A DNA stretch of 64,000 nucleotides from Nymphaea colorata (Eukaryota; Streptophyta; Magnoliopsida; Nymphaeales; Nymphaeaceae). Within the stretch, counting starts at the first letter, position 1; every line of letters begins with the position of its first letter. Below the pieces are notes generated by a model. That model saw nothing but the letters and a program-made list of their open reading frames with translations, had not been told where the DNA came from and ran no database searches. Location: the NCBI RefSeq assembly GCF_008831285.2, contig NC_045147.1, positions 7,408,334 through 7,472,333 of the forward strand, written 5' to 3'. Shown piece by piece: positions 47,701 to 60,868 of the stretch. Made by a program: the position numbers and the translations under genes.

Positions 47701-48657
47701 CTAACTTGACATTTTGATAGCAGAAATATAATAATCAAAACTTGAAAACAAATGAGAACAAATCCCATGGAAAGGAAGGATATATAATATTCCAAGCCCT
47801 TTATGAAAATCAGGCTATTACTGCTCTTATAGGCACCTGAAGAGACACTCTATAGCTTGAGTGGCATGTCTTTGCACGAAGATCATTTGGGTGTGGTAAA
47901 AAGGTTCATTCATTTTCCAATTCCCACTTAAGCATATTCACACAGTTAAGGCTATATAGGTTGGGAAGACATGTTCTTCATTTAGGGTCAAAGATACTAT
48001 ACTTACTTTAAGCAATAGTGTTAAACATGGCAGCCAAAAGTTTTAAATTTTCGTATTAAAGTTCACTTCCATTTGAATCAGAATAAGAAGTTTGAGAAGT
48101 TAAACTATTATGTAGTTAATGGTTCATTCCATGAAGATCGTGTATTCCTTAATTCAATTTGAATGCAATCCATGTTTCCAGTCATCAAGAACCTATACTT
48201 TTTTTATTTTTGGGCTGGCACCATGGTTCTTATTGGAAACCAAACTATGTGGGTGGACGGCTGACACCAAAAGAGGTCCCCAAGAAAGTAACTTTAATTG
48301 GAGCTTACTACAATCAAACTATAATATCATGCCTTTTTGAATTGAAATTTTAGTTGAGAAACATGTAAACGTCAAAGCATCTACTATTAATTGTTATATA
48401 TTATTACTATTGATATGTTGTTAATTTTATTATTATCAATGCCATCATCAGTTGAGAGAAAACTGAACTCCATTAGGTTGCCTAGTAATAGAACCGTAAA
48501 CATGAAAGTTGAAATATCTTATCAAAAAATAAAGAGAAAATGTCATCCTCTTAGATATCCTACATTCAACACACCACTTGTTATTTTCCTCATCTAATCA
48601 GGCAATCCACCTAAATAATAGAACTCAAGTAATATCAAACCCCATTCCTTGAATAAA

Positions 48658-48697
<40 letters not shown>

Positions 48698-48742
48698 GCA
48701 TATTGTTGGGTGGCAGAGGGCATTGGGTTGATTTGAAACCTT
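47700..48742. other. Intergenic; (GA)n at 48658-48697
   Basis: No supported gene. A GA microsatellite of about 40 bases lies just before the dispersed repeat. Confidence 0.5.
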
Positions 48743-49254
48743 CATTCAAGTTCAATGCTATTGAATGAGTCATGGACACGTACTGAACTTACTACCATAA
48801 TTTTTTAAAACTTTATGTGTTTGTTTTCTTTTTATGTGTTTGATGTTAAACATACACTGTCTACATGTTATATGTATGTATGGGTGCCACACCCATAATT
48901 TGAATATTTTTGAAAAATGCAACACCAATACCCACATCTGCATCCAAATCCACACCTATGTAACAACTGGTGAATAGTTATGAGCCAAATGATCTTTGTG
49001 TTTCTTTTCTTGAACTATAAGATGCATTTGCACAAGAGTAATTGGCAAACCATTGATTATGGAGCGGCCTAGAGTAGCTAGAAAATCCATGTTTGAAGGC
49101 TTGAATGACATGTTTTGGAAATAAAAAAGCAACATTCTATCCACACAAACAACAAGTCGAACTTTTTATGATAAAGGGGAGTGTCCATCTTTTCATAGTA
49201 AGTTTAGGTAATCCATTTCTAACTCTACTTTTTAATCTTCATTTCCAATTTTGT
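48743..49254 (+). repeat. Dispersed 0.5-kb repeat, copy 2
   Basis: Direct-orientation relative of 19113-19617 in the PAT intron, with scattered substitutions and small indels throughout. Flanks are unrelated to the PAT locus. Confidence 0.75.
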
Positions 49255-49259
49255 GTTTT

Positions 49260-51820
49260 AGTACCAAGAGAGTATTTTTGAAGTTATTTTTCATTCACTC
49301 ATTCTTATTGTCCTAACACCAAGTTTACTTTGTCTCCTTCATTTTGAATGTCTCAGCTGAAATTCTCCTAATCCATAGCTAGTCATCCCGTGTTGAGCTT
49401 GCAACATGCTCATTTTCCATCTCAACATATCTTTCCCACTTGTTTAGAGCTCTCAGTGTCAACTCAAACTTCTGAACTGAAATTTTCATGATCCAGGAGT
49501 TCAATTGGTGATTTCATCGCATTTGTGTGCTTAGACATCACATCTATATGTCTAGGCAGACTTCTATATAGTATGTTCAGCATTAGTTCTGAGAGATCAC
49601 ATGCTGATCATAGAATTCATCACTGTTTTGAGCCACTCAACTTTATTTGAATCCAGACATTGTTGCTGGTGGCTTCGGAGCTAAATTCTAACCAATATGA
49701 ATTCTAATTTCAAGTTTGAGCACACTGATGAACTCAACATCACTCGAAAAGTATCAGTGCATCTATTTCTCACAAACAAATTCAAAATCATTGTTTTCCA
49801 TTTAACCCAAAACACTTCTATTTTACATCTTCGTTAATTTTGACAGTATTGATTTTTCAAGGGCAAATTAAGTTATTTTTTCATGAAATTTCATATGAAT
49901 ACATATTTTTGAATTGTCTATGATTCTACATAGTTTGATGTCCACACTGACTCATAGAACATGGTTTTTTCCCCATAGGCAAAACCATCATTTAGCAAAT
50001 GTACATGATTTTCATAATTCTTTAAGTTAGGAACCATATGAACCTAACTTACATGTTTCATGTGCTAGACATGAGCCCAACATCACTCATGGAGGGTTTG
50101 AATTCACCATGAATTCAGCTAGATCAAAATTGAACTGAGTCAGCTCAATTTGACCTAAAACTAAACTTAATTGACCAAAGCTTGGTCTGGACCTGCATTC
50201 AACCAAGTTCAGAGTTAGAGCAAGCCAAAATCAAACATCCTAAAATTGAGCATGAACCCACTGAACTTAGGTGGAGCCCACGTCCTGTACTTGGATCTTA
50301 GATCATGATTTTAAAACCCAAGTCTGCAATATGGATAGGTAATTTGATTGTTTCAAATCTTGGTCTCATGTCTGATTTCCAAAATCATTTTGCTCAATCC
50401 AAAACAAGAACTAAATCTTTAATCTAAATCCAAGTTCAAATCCATACTCAAAATTCAGATCAGATCCATATCAAGAACCAAATCTTCAATCGAAAGTTCT
50501 GAATTGATCCATCTTGAACAAGATCTATCTCGGTCATTCATCTCAGGGCTGGCTAGGGTTTTTCATCATTTTCGAAAAGGAGTGCTGCCCTACTCCTATT
50601 TTCTTGATAATTGGCTAAAAATGAATTTTATCTAGTAAAATATAGGTCTTTCATCAAATCTTCAAGCATAACTCAACCATAAATATGGTAACACCTCTGC
50701 AATCCTTATTTTTCATTTTCTAAATTTTGGATTGGCTAAAATCTTGTCAAAAACTTTATAAGGGTGGGGATCGTCCACCCTTCATTCCCCTTTTCGGCAT
50801 GTTTTCCAAAGGGAGTTCTCTCATTTCTTTCTTATTTTATTTAGATCTTTTCTTACTTTTGCTAACTTGGATTCCACTTTTTTGTGAGCTCGGGTGGAGA
50901 TTGACAAGGGTTCATTGTTGAGGATTATTCGAATCATTGAGCAAGTGAGCTCATTTCAGCTGAAATTAGGGAAAATTAAAGATTTATGATGATAATTTGG
51001 CTCTACAAATTATGTATTTCACTTAAACTTGCTTGTTGATAACAAAAAGATTTAAAAACCTGGTGTGAAGAAATTGCTGAAAAAGTATAAATGAACCATT
51101 TTGAGCTAAATTTAACCAAATATGAGTTGGAAAATGGGTTGTGGAATTTGCCGATGATTTGCAAATATGAGAATTTTCATACTTGAATTGATAAAACATA
51201 ATTATGAGGAGTTCCATAGTTATTTCATGCAAAGTAGACAAGATTTGGGCAAAACGAAGGTGATCGAGGGCAAAATGGTTATTTTTCTGATTGATAGTTG
51301 GCTGGGTGATCTGGGCCCATTTGCTTGACATTTGGATTATGAAATCCATGTTTGGGTGATCTTTGGTCTTCGCATCTAAAAAGGTTTGAGAAAATGAGCA
51401 CAAAAATCTCCTTCAAGAGGGATAAAATGGTCATTTGGTAATTAAAAATTTGAGGTGTCTGCACCAGCTATCAAATTCTTTTGTCACAATCACATGTCTA
51501 GACATTTTTTTACTATTTTTGACTAAATTTGACCAAGATTTTTCACACAAAGACAAAATGGTAACTTCATTTGCCCTTGTATTTGCATCCCCAACTTAGG
51601 TCCCATGTCATATATATCCAAAATTATCTCAAATACACCATTCACTAGGCTCATAGGTTCTAACTTACGTTTTGTCATCATGTCTACCCTAAAAGGGAAT
51701 CTCAAGGCTAAAATGGTCTTTTTCGAATTTTGTCATGCCCAAGTGGTCATTTCCAATAATATTCTTCTACTTATGTCACATATCATGTATTCCTAAGTTC
51801 CTCATATTCCATTGCAACAA
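49260..51820. other. Intergenic, nothing recognised
   Basis: Sequence such as 50040-50520 has the word use of retrotransposon non-coding regions (AATTTGACC, ATCCAAATC), but no domain or LTR can be named. Confidence 0.4.
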
Positions 51821-51824
51821 GCAG

Positions 51825-53573
51825 GGGCGGAGGGAGACCCGGGCCCGCCTGGGCCATGGCCCGGGTGAGCTTCTGAGAAAAAAAAAAACATATTAAAAAA
51901 ATTAGTTTTTTTTTACTCTGGCCCAACCCGCAGATGGACTTGGCCCGACCCGAGATGGTCTTGGCCCGACCCGTCTTTCATCCCTTTCTCTCTCACAGTC
52001 TCGCTCACTCTGTCTGTGCCCTACCCTGTCCTTTCGCCCCTCTCTCTCCCGTTCGGATGGTCCCCTCCTCTCTGGCCCCTCTTTCTCCCCCTTGCTCGGA
52101 TCATGGTCCCCTCTGGCCCACAACTGTAGAAGATAGCAGGGCCCTTTCTCTCACAGTCTCACGCCCTCTCTCTCGCTGGCTCCTCTTTCCCTGCCCTGGC
52201 CCACAATCACACACGCTCGCTCCTCTTTCTCTGCCCTGGCCCACAATCACACATCTCGCTAGATGCTAGCTCCTCCTTCCTGGCTCACTGGCTGCCCTGG
52301 CCCATAGCACAAATCCACAATCATAGCTCTTGCTAGTCGTTGCCCGCTGGCTCCCTCTCTCCTTGCCCTGACTTGGCCGGCTGGCCCACAATCTGTTGCT
52401 TGATTTTGGAGACTGATGAAGCAGGGTTTGGGAATTTCTTCTTGGTTGTTTTGATCCAAATAGCACATTTGAGGAGAGAAATCAGATAAGGCAGCGCAGG
52501 AGGTACTCTAGTTTTCTGTAGCTAATTAGTATTTTCCCTATGTTTCTTATCTACACTACAGTAATTTCTTGAAGAAGTTTAGAGGATATTTTTTCAAGTG
52601 AAGCGTTCCAAACATTAGACAAGTAGAATTCTTCGTGTGGAATGTCATTTTGGCATTTTGACTCTATGAGGTTACAAACATTTGCAATCTTCCCTCTTGG
52701 GGCTTTGCTAATTGTTCCCATCATGTTTCTGCCATTCCAGGAACAGAAAATCAAATGTTCTTCACAGTTCAATTCTTTTGTCCTGAAGGTTTGACTACCT
52801 AGAGATTAGTAAGAGATTCAAAACTGCCTCTGCATTACTTTAATCCTTCCCTATTTATGGTGGTGGGGAAGTCGGTGGGTGGGAAGCTTGATATATAAAA
52901 AACCGTAGATTGCCAAATAGCATTTTTACGAGACTGCTACGGAATTCTGAAGGCCATCCCATGTGTGTTGTTTGGACGGTTCATACCATGAGCACTTCTT
53001 GTGTATTTTTTGGGTTCCCATTTTGTACCTTTTCAACGAAAGGGGGAGGAAGGGTCGACGAAGAGATCACCCCTTTTGCATTCGTCTCCATCATTCCTTC
53101 CCTCTCCATCTCTCTCTGTCTCTCTAAGTTGGACGTTGAAGGTCGGATGGTGTTGGAATCCAGCAGAATAGAAAATGCCATTTCATAGCAGCTCGTTTTC
53201 AACTTAAAAAATTAGATATCAGTTGATGCATTATAAGAATGATATTTGTCATCATCCAAGTTTTCAAAATTTGGGTACACTATCAGATGTATGTCAAGCA
53301 ATGATACATAGTAGAAAAAGTGAAGGATATCCTTATGTATACAGGTTGCTTAGTCTCATTCTAACGCTTCCTGTCTCCACAGCAACCACAGAAAGGGCAT
53401 TCTCTGCTATGAAGCTTATTAAAACAAGGTTGCGTAACAAAATGAAGGATGAATTCTTTGCTGATTGTTTGCTTTTGTATATTGAGAAAGAAATTGCCCA
53501 AATGTTTGATTCCAATGATATTATTGATGCCTTTTACAAGATGAAAAGCCGTAGAGCACAAATCCAAACATGA
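51825..53573 (+). pseudogene. hAT element remnant: GGGGCGGAGG terminus and transposase dimerisation domain
   Basis: 51825 onward (AGGGGCGGAGGGAGACCCGG) looks like the terminus of a hAT element of the TTF-zinc-finger group. At 53223-53573 a 116-codon frame encodes the hAT C-terminal dimerisation domain: YRLLSLILTLPVSTATTERA, then FSAMKLIKTRLRNKM and FFADCLLLYIEKEI. The frame ends RRAQIQT at a TGA formed at the junction with a truncated Copia LTR. The catalytic core between is missing. Association of the terminus with the frame is inferred. 52000-53200 otherwise shows only C/T-rich sequence. Confidence 0.7.
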
Positions 53574-54104
53574 CTCTTTGATGGGTTGAATCTGTAATTG
53601 TCCTCATTATATAATGGTAGTGGTCCCTGGGGCCGTGCGAACAGTTGCTTTTGGTTTCTAGGGTTTTCTCTTTCCCATCTGAGAGAGACCTCACGCGCAC
53701 CAAACGTACCCTGGAAGACCCTGCTGCGATCTTCCCGTGCACCAGATCAGATGGATTCAGGTACGCTTCCGCTTCAGTTTAAGGTTTCGTTTATTTCAAT
53801 GATTTAGCATGAGCATGATCCTGTTTAGGGTATATACGTTTGATTTTGTATATGCGTTATGGGGAGAAATCCCAACATTTGGTATCAGAGCCTATGCTCA
53901 TTGTTGAATCGTTGATCTTTTGGAAGATTTGTTGTGCGTTCTTCCCGTTCGGATGTTCCCCATTTGGTTCTTCCGCTGCAAGTTTTTCAAAAAAAAAAAA
54001 AAACATTTTGCCGCCTCGCGCCCGAGCACCTACGTTTGATTTTTCGGACCGGGTCCGTATCTATTTGGTTTAAGTTATGTAAATCAGTTCATCTTTTTAA
54101 ACCG

Positions 54105-54505
54105 GTTTTGGAAAAGACTCGAACCGGTTCATTCGGTTTCAGACCGGTTCAAAACGATTCAGAACCGATTCGGTCCGATTCAAACCGGTTCGGACCTTCT
54201 AGGGACCGGTTCGGACCTTTCAGATCCGATTCGGACCATTTTGGGACCGGTTCATTCATTTCAGAACCGATTCGGACTGATTTAGGGCTTTTCAAAACCG
54301 GTTCATTCAGTTTTCAAACTGATTCTGGCATTTTCAGACCGGTTCACTTGATATTTAAACCGATTCAGGGCTTTCAGGACCGGTTCATTCAGTTTTTGAA
54401 CCTATTTTTGCCATTTTTTAACCGGTTCATTGGGTTTTGGAATCGATACGGTCTAATTTTGAACGGTTCGTCTAATTTTTAGACCGGTTCAACCATATTT
54501 AGGGC
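54105..54505. repeat. Minisatellite of about 20-21 bp built on ACCGGTTC / ACCGATTC
   Basis: Close to 20 degenerate units such as ACCGGTTCATTCAGTTTT and ACCGATTCGGACTGATT follow each other in the Copia leader. GGTTC and GATTC units tend to alternate, suggesting a dimer of about 41 bp. The 182-codon frame across it is repetitive and not a real protein. Confidence 0.85.
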
Positions 54506-55459
54506 CTTTGTGGGTGCTTTTGTTGTGGTTTACGAACGATAGGGGCTATTTTAAGGCCGATTCAGTAGTTGTTGACCCTCTTAATCACGATTATGTTACT
54601 GGTTTATAAATTTTGGACTCTTTTGGGCCCATTTTATTGAATCATTTTGGTTTTGGATTTAATGTAGGGCATACGTGTATGGTAATTTGGTTTATGCATC
54701 AGGTTTTGGATTCATGTAAGGCAATTTTGTATGTGTCACATCATTGAATCTTTTGGTTTTGGATTCAATGAATGGCAAATCTTGTATGTAAATTTTAATT
54801 CATGTATCATGTTTTGCAAGTTATTAAAATTATGGGTGTACTTTAGATGAATATTTGGATTATGAATTTGATCTTTTGGCCATGTCTGTTGTTTCAAATG
54901 AGTAAGTTTGTATTTTATGTCGCCAAAGTGACCTCTGTTGTACGAATTTGCTTGTTTTAAACATTAGATGATAGTATACTTGATCCATGCGGACAATGAT
55001 CAGCCCAAAGGAGGATTGTTATTTGGTCAGGTTTAAGTATACAGGACAATGAATATATGATAATTTTTCAGGTTTCCATGTGAATAGCGAGTCAATCCAA
55101 AGATAGGCTCGTTGTTTGACAGGGTTAATTATCTATATTCATTGTTGACCAAGAATACCACTTGCAGTTAGTATTTCAATCCAAAGATTGGATATTAATG
55201 TTGCACTGGTACCTTGTGATGAGATTTAGGCCATTGTATTTAAATTCATTTATATTTGTTATTTCATCTTTGTACATGTATTGATTGTGAGCATGCTTTG
55301 GTTTGTTCTTTGTACAGTGAGTTCTGCTTCCATGATATTTGCAAATTTGAGTACTATTACCGAGATGAATGATTCAATTTTTATAAGTAAGAAAAGAAAG
55401 ACTGTTAAGGAAGTTGTAGTTGACCAATCAACCGTTAAGAAACAAAAGAAGCATAAGGA

Positions 55460-57895
55460 ATGCCTATCAGGCTGCTTCTTTTCCAAGGTGAAGGTCATAT
55501 GAAGGAGGATTGTACTAAATATCACGTATGGCATGAAAGGAATGGTACACTTCTCACTTTGGTTTGTTCTGAGGTTAATTTAACTTCAGTACCCAGAAAC
55601 ACTTGGTGGGTAGATTCAGGTACTACTACTCACATAAGTGTCTTTATGCAAGACTGCCTAAATTGTCGAACACCAATTGATGCTGAAAGATTCATCTATG
55701 TGGGCGATGACAAGAAGGCGAATGTTGAAGCCATAGCAGATTTTCGGTTATTGTTAAAGACTGGTTGCTATTTGAATTTGACAGAAACTTATGTGGTACC
55801 GTCTCTTAGACGGAATTTGGTTTCTTATTTCCTCATTGGACAAATTCGGTTATTATTGTTCATTTGGAGGAAGTAAACTTAAGTTGTTTCTGTACTCAAA
55901 TTTGATTGTCACTGGTTCTTTGTCTAGTAGCGATAACCTTTATTTGTTTGATATGGTTGCTTCATATAATGAAATCTTGCATGTTACGTCTAGTGGTATT
56001 AAAAGTAAAATTAACAAATTAGAATTCTATTATGTTGTGGCATTGGCGCTTAGGACATATCTCTGAAAAGAGAATATAAAGGCTTATGTCAAAAGGAATT
56101 CTTGAGTCCATTGATTTTGAAGACTTTAATGTTTGCATTGAATGTATAAAGGGAAAATGAACAAACATTAAGGGGTTATAAGTTTTATAATTTATTCAGT
56201 AAGTCTTTCTTTGAAAAGGAAAATGCCCATTTCTTTGAGGATATTGAGTTTGGGGAGGTGATAAGGTTAGAAGCATTGCCTTTGAAGAGGGACCTGAGTC
56301 CACTCTATTTAGAAGAAGGCAATGATGTCGATCTCCATACTGAAGAACAAACTCAACAACCTCAAGAAAATCAAGTAGAGGTGCCACTGAGGAGATCCAT
56401 TAGAGAGAGGAGAAATACAAGTTCAAATGATTTTGTCTATCTCCAAGAACATGATGTTGATATGGGCTTAATGGAGGATGATCCTGTCAACCTCCAGCAA
56501 GCAATAAAGAGTTCTAAAACTCTTGAGTGGATGGATGTCATGAATAAGAAAATAAAGTCCATGATGGATAATGACGTATGGGAAGTTGTTCCCTTGCCTG
56601 AAGGTGTAAAACCCATTGGTTGTAAATGGATATTTAAAACCAAGAGGGATTCATTAGGTAACATCGAAAGGTATAAGACACGTCTTGTCGTTAAGGGCCT
56701 TACTCAAAAGGAATGCATTGATTATACAGAGACTTTCTCTCAAGTTTCGTTGAAAGACTCTTTCAGGACTATAATGGCACTTGTAGCTCATTTTGACTTA
56801 GAGCTACATTAAATGGATGTTAAGGCAGCGTTTCAAAATGGAGACATTGATGAAACGATATATATGGTGCAACCAGAAAACTTTGTTTCAGGAAATGCAA
56901 AGAAAATGGTCTGCAAACTCAAGAAATTCATCTATGGGCTAAAGCAAGATTCCTGTCAGTGGTATTACAAGTTTCATCAAGTTATAGTTTCATTTGGCTT
57001 CGAAACTAATATGGTTGATGAATGTGTATACCAAAAGTTCAGTGGGGGCAAATTTATCTTTCTGGTTTTATGTATCATTGATATATTGCTAGCAAGTAAT
57101 AATGTAGGTATATTGCATGAAACTAAGAATTTCTTGTCAACAAAGTTTGACATGAAGGATCTTGGTTGTTGTGCATCTTTTGTATTAGGGATCCAAATAT
57201 TTCGAGATCGTTTTCGGGGTATTCTTTGGATTATCACAAAAGGCCTACATTAATAAAATACTTCACCGATATGGCATAAAAAGTTGTAAACCAGGAAATA
57301 CTTCAATTACTAAAGGAGACAAGTTCTATCTCAAACAGTGCCCTAAAAGTGAAATCGAATCTAAGGAAATGTAAAGGATTCCCTATTTGTCTGTTGTGGG
57401 AAGCCTTATGTATGTTCAGGTTTGTACTCGTTTGGATATTGCATTTATCATTGGAATGTTAGGCAGATACTTAAGTGATCCTGGTATGGATCATTGGGAA
57501 GCAGCCAAAAGGGTATTGAGGTACTTACGAAGAACAAAAGGTTTTATGCTCACATACAGGAAGTCAGACCACTGGGAGATCATTGGGTATTCAGATTCTG
57601 ACTTTGCTGGGTGCCAAGATAATGGCATTCAATCAAGTTTTGTGATTGCAGAATTTTGTCACGGGGCTGCGCATTATGTATGGTGTAGAAAGATCACTAA
57701 GGTTATTGTGTGACAATAATTCAGCAGTCATGTACTCTTATAACAGCCACAGTTTGTCAAAGTCGAAGCACATCGACATTAAGTTTTTTTGGGCTGTTAA
57801 AGAGGGGATACAGAATGGTCAGGTGTCTTTAGAGCATATTGGGACAAACTCTATGATTTGCGGATCCGCTTACCAAGGGTTTAACACATAAGGTC
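55460..57895 (+). pseudogene. Copia polyprotein remnant (zinc knuckle tail, protease, RT, RNase H)
   Basis: In order: a knuckle relic (EGHMKEDC in one frame), protease with WWVDSGTTTHIS near 55605, a short piece of the integrase zinc finger (HWRLGHISEKRI near 56040) after which the catalytic integrase is deleted, RT from about 56500 (PIGCKWIFKTKRDSLGNIER, stop at 56812, then DVKAAFQNGDIDETIYMVQP), and RNase H at 57387-57890 (IGYSDSDFAGC, LLCDNNSAV, SKHIDIKFF). The RT catalytic YVDD is replaced by a CIID sequence, so the enzyme is dead even apart from the stops. Confidence 0.88.
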
Positions 57896-58346
57896 TTTCA
57901 CGAACATGTTGTTCATATGGGGGTGTTATCCTTGGATGATGTGCTGGTTTAGTGGGAGTTTGTATTTTGTTTGCTCTTATGTATGGACACATATTCAATT
58001 TTCTGCAGAATAAAGTTTAAAGTTCTTTGGTTCCATTCTGTGTTTATGTTTTGATCTCCATAAAGTTTTTAAAGTTGGACCAGTTGAGAATAGACATGTT
58101 GTAATCACATTGCATGTAATTCTCATGCTATACATCCATATCAGATCTATGTCATTGGTTATGTTAACATTTGTAATCATTGAAGGTTTAGCTAATTTTG
58201 ATATAGCGAAAGCCGCTTTGGTTGTGTGTTGATATGATCATGGACAAGATTGGTGAAATGACGTTTAATAAGATAGCAGTTATGAGCTCCTAAGGTTTTA
58301 TGTAATGTCTGAATGTATAAAGACATATTTGGCCCAAGTGGGAGAT

Positions 58347-58812
58347 TGTAAGATCATTTGGTGGGCCGACATATGTCTATGAGGAATTTCAGACATTATA
58401 GCTGTCTTAATGTAAATATCCGCTTAAGTGATTGCATTTTGGGATATTACGTCATTTTAGATGGTATGGGGTAATTTTGAAATGTATAGATATCAGTACG
58501 CAATTACAGACTCTTTGATGGGTTGAATCCGTAATTGTCCTCATTATATAATGGTAGTGGTCCCTGGGGTCGTGCAAACAGTTGCTTTTGGTTTCTAGGG
58601 TTTTCTCTTCCCCATCTGAGAGAGACCACGTGCACCGCACGTACCCTGGAAGTCCCTGCTGCGATCTTCCCGTGCACCAGATCAGATGGATTCAGGTACG
58701 CTTCCGCTTCAGTTTAAGGTTTCGTTTATTTCAATGATTTAGCATGAGCATGACCCTGTTTAGGGTATATACGTTTGATTTTGTATATGTGTTATGGGGA
58801 GAAATCTCAACA
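58347..58812 (+). repeat. 3' LTR of the decayed Copia element
   Basis: 466 bp, TGTAAGATCATTTGGTGGGC to AAATCTCAACA. Aligns along its full length with the solo LTR at 25428-25901 with scattered substitutions. Confidence 0.9.
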
Positions 58813-59642
58813 GGGTACTCCAAAATTGGGGACACAAACACAAACATCATTAGGTTATGTATGTGTATATAAAAAAGAGAGAGAGGGAGAGGGAGAACCA
58901 TCTGGGTGGTACAATTTTGCTAACGCCAATAAGCAAGCTTTATCTTTTCCTTTTAATAATCTCTTTTCATTCGCATTGATCACAAACCAAGAACACGCTA
59001 TAGGAGCAGCAGTGGCACAAGTAGGTGCCTATATTATTGTGCAATACATTCGTTCGTGACATATCAAAAATGAGATGAATGCAGACTTTGAAACGAATAG
59101 CATGCCAGCAACTATGAACATGACATGGCCACTAGAAAAAGATGTTAACTTTGGGCTTTATGTCTCCACATTGATCAAGGCCAATAGAAAATACAATGAA
59201 TTCACGTCTCAAATGTTTTGATTGTTGTATGCCTCAAAATGTGTTTGTCTAGATCTAAAGGCAAATGTTTTCCTTCACAAGGTCTTACAAACCTATATCT
59301 TAGTGCAAGAACAAAGAAAGAAAGAAAAAACTACAGTATAGCAATTCTAAAACTTCAATAGTTCATCTATATAATCAAGCCTGAAATGTGCATAATGAGT
59401 GTAGTCTTACAGTAAGCTACAAGGCACCACATAAGTGGTACATCTGATTTACATAAAACACACAAAAAGCTCCGTCAACACTGATCTACCTTGTCATGAA
59501 CGTGTATAACTTGCAAAAAAATTGTAGGCCTAACCTAGCTCTACATAGTAACTTAGTTTTATGGATGCCTAACTGAAATTGCTTAGAACTTCTTTTGTCA
59601 TGTGCCAGTTGCATTATATTTATGCTTTTATGCCCACTTTGA

Positions 59643-59876
59643 GCACACGTAGCACTTAAACCCTTCCTTTTCACATTCATTGTTAAGTTTGTCACGAACT
59701 AAATATAAGTGATTAATTTCTACATTTTTCAGGTGTGCCACTAATATGTCTAATCCATCCACTGTTTCATCAGAACATTTATCACATGACCATGTCTTCA
59801 CAATGCATTTATTTGCAAATGATATTTTCTTTGTTATGAGGATCTCTTTGCACCTGGCACTACCAAACTTGATGCT
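59643..59876 (-). other. Unrecognised Cys-rich open frame (about 77 codons, no Met start)
   Basis: The - strand is open between stops and reads SIKFGSARCKEIL, KTWSCDKCSD, VRDKLNNECEKEGFKCYVCS. Six or more Cys in CxxC-like spacing suggest a metal-binding exon or a transposon fragment. No family is recognised, no splice model is convincing, and the surroundings on the same strand are interrupted by stops. Confidence 0.25.
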
Positions 59877-60623
59877 CTATTCATACTCTTCTTTGCATCT
59901 CTAGTCTACATCTTTTCAGTATGGAAGTAGGCAGTAGTTTGTATACCTTAATAAGTATTGTAACAAAATGCTGACATATAATGCCCATAAATTTCTGTAG
60001 TTGACATCGACAACTGCTGAAACATTAACTTTTTAGATCAAAAGAACTTGTATATTCCTTATCAACTGAGTCCCCTCTATTATATGTTTATCCTCTATCA
60101 CTTGTATAACAATATATGCTTTTAACATCACCATTATATTGGTTGAGTGCAATAAACAGTTGCCATGAACTGTTCTTGGAAGTACTTCCTAAAGATCTCT
60201 GGCATGCAAGTATCTCACAAATCAAGTTCCATAGGATGTCATGCCTTCGTACGTATGGTTTCATTGTTCTTTTAAATCCAACTCTTTTTCATCGTAGCAT
60301 TGCCTACCAATGGCCTCATCATTCATGATTTTACTTTGTTGGGAAGTAAAAATTACTGTCATAAAAATATTGCTAGAATGTGTTTTGCCCATATCTCTAT
60401 TTCTTTTCAAAGATTCATAGCCCAATCACACTTTTCAACTTGAGAAATAAGCATATCATCTTGTTCTATCTATTTTCAAATATTTCAATTAATTTTAACT
60501 TCAAAAACCATGTATCCCACAACTGTTTGATGTGACGATTATGTTAAAGTCGCTTATATATGTTGACACTTTTTGAAATATATGCCAGTTGCAACATCTA
60601 TGTAGTTGAAAAAGCTTCTTTCA

Positions 60624-60711
60624 ATGCAGCCCTCATTGAAAGACTTTGATGGGTCAAAATTGATATAATGCAGCCCTCATTGAAAGACTTTGATGGGTCA
60701 AAATTGATATA
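60624..60711. repeat. Perfect 44-bp tandem duplication
   Basis: 60624-60667 and 60668-60711 are identical (unit starts ATGCAGCCCTCATTGAAAG). It lies about 390 bases before the NAC-alpha start codon. Confidence 0.9.
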
Positions 60712-60868
60712 GGAGATTTACCACTCTTGAATGTAATATGGGCGCACATTATGATTAGAATATCACAAGAGACTAGTATCGTCGGTATTTCGTTGGGTAG
60801 GAGAAAGGGTAGTATGCGCCCTAAGTTCTATCAATTGTCCGCTTTTATGATTGAACTTATAACTGGAT

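Larger units (their letters stand above)
53572..58812 (+). mobile_element. Decayed Copia element with truncated 5' LTR
   Basis: The 5' LTR remnant 53572-53877 lacks about the first 160 bases present in the 3' LTR 58347-58812. Primer-binding site TGGTATCAGAGC is at 53880-53891. A purine tract (CCCAAGTGGGAGAT) precedes the 3' LTR. Internal parts are leader with minisatellite, protease, deleted integrase, RT and RNase H. No target duplication can be tested on the left because that end is lost. It is the same family as the solo LTR at 25428-25901. Confidence 0.9.

Noticed and set aside
53934-54482. 182-codon open frame rich in Arg/Phe/Ser
   Set aside because: It is the translation of the ACCGGTTC minisatellite; the repeated period explains the open frame and no domain is present.
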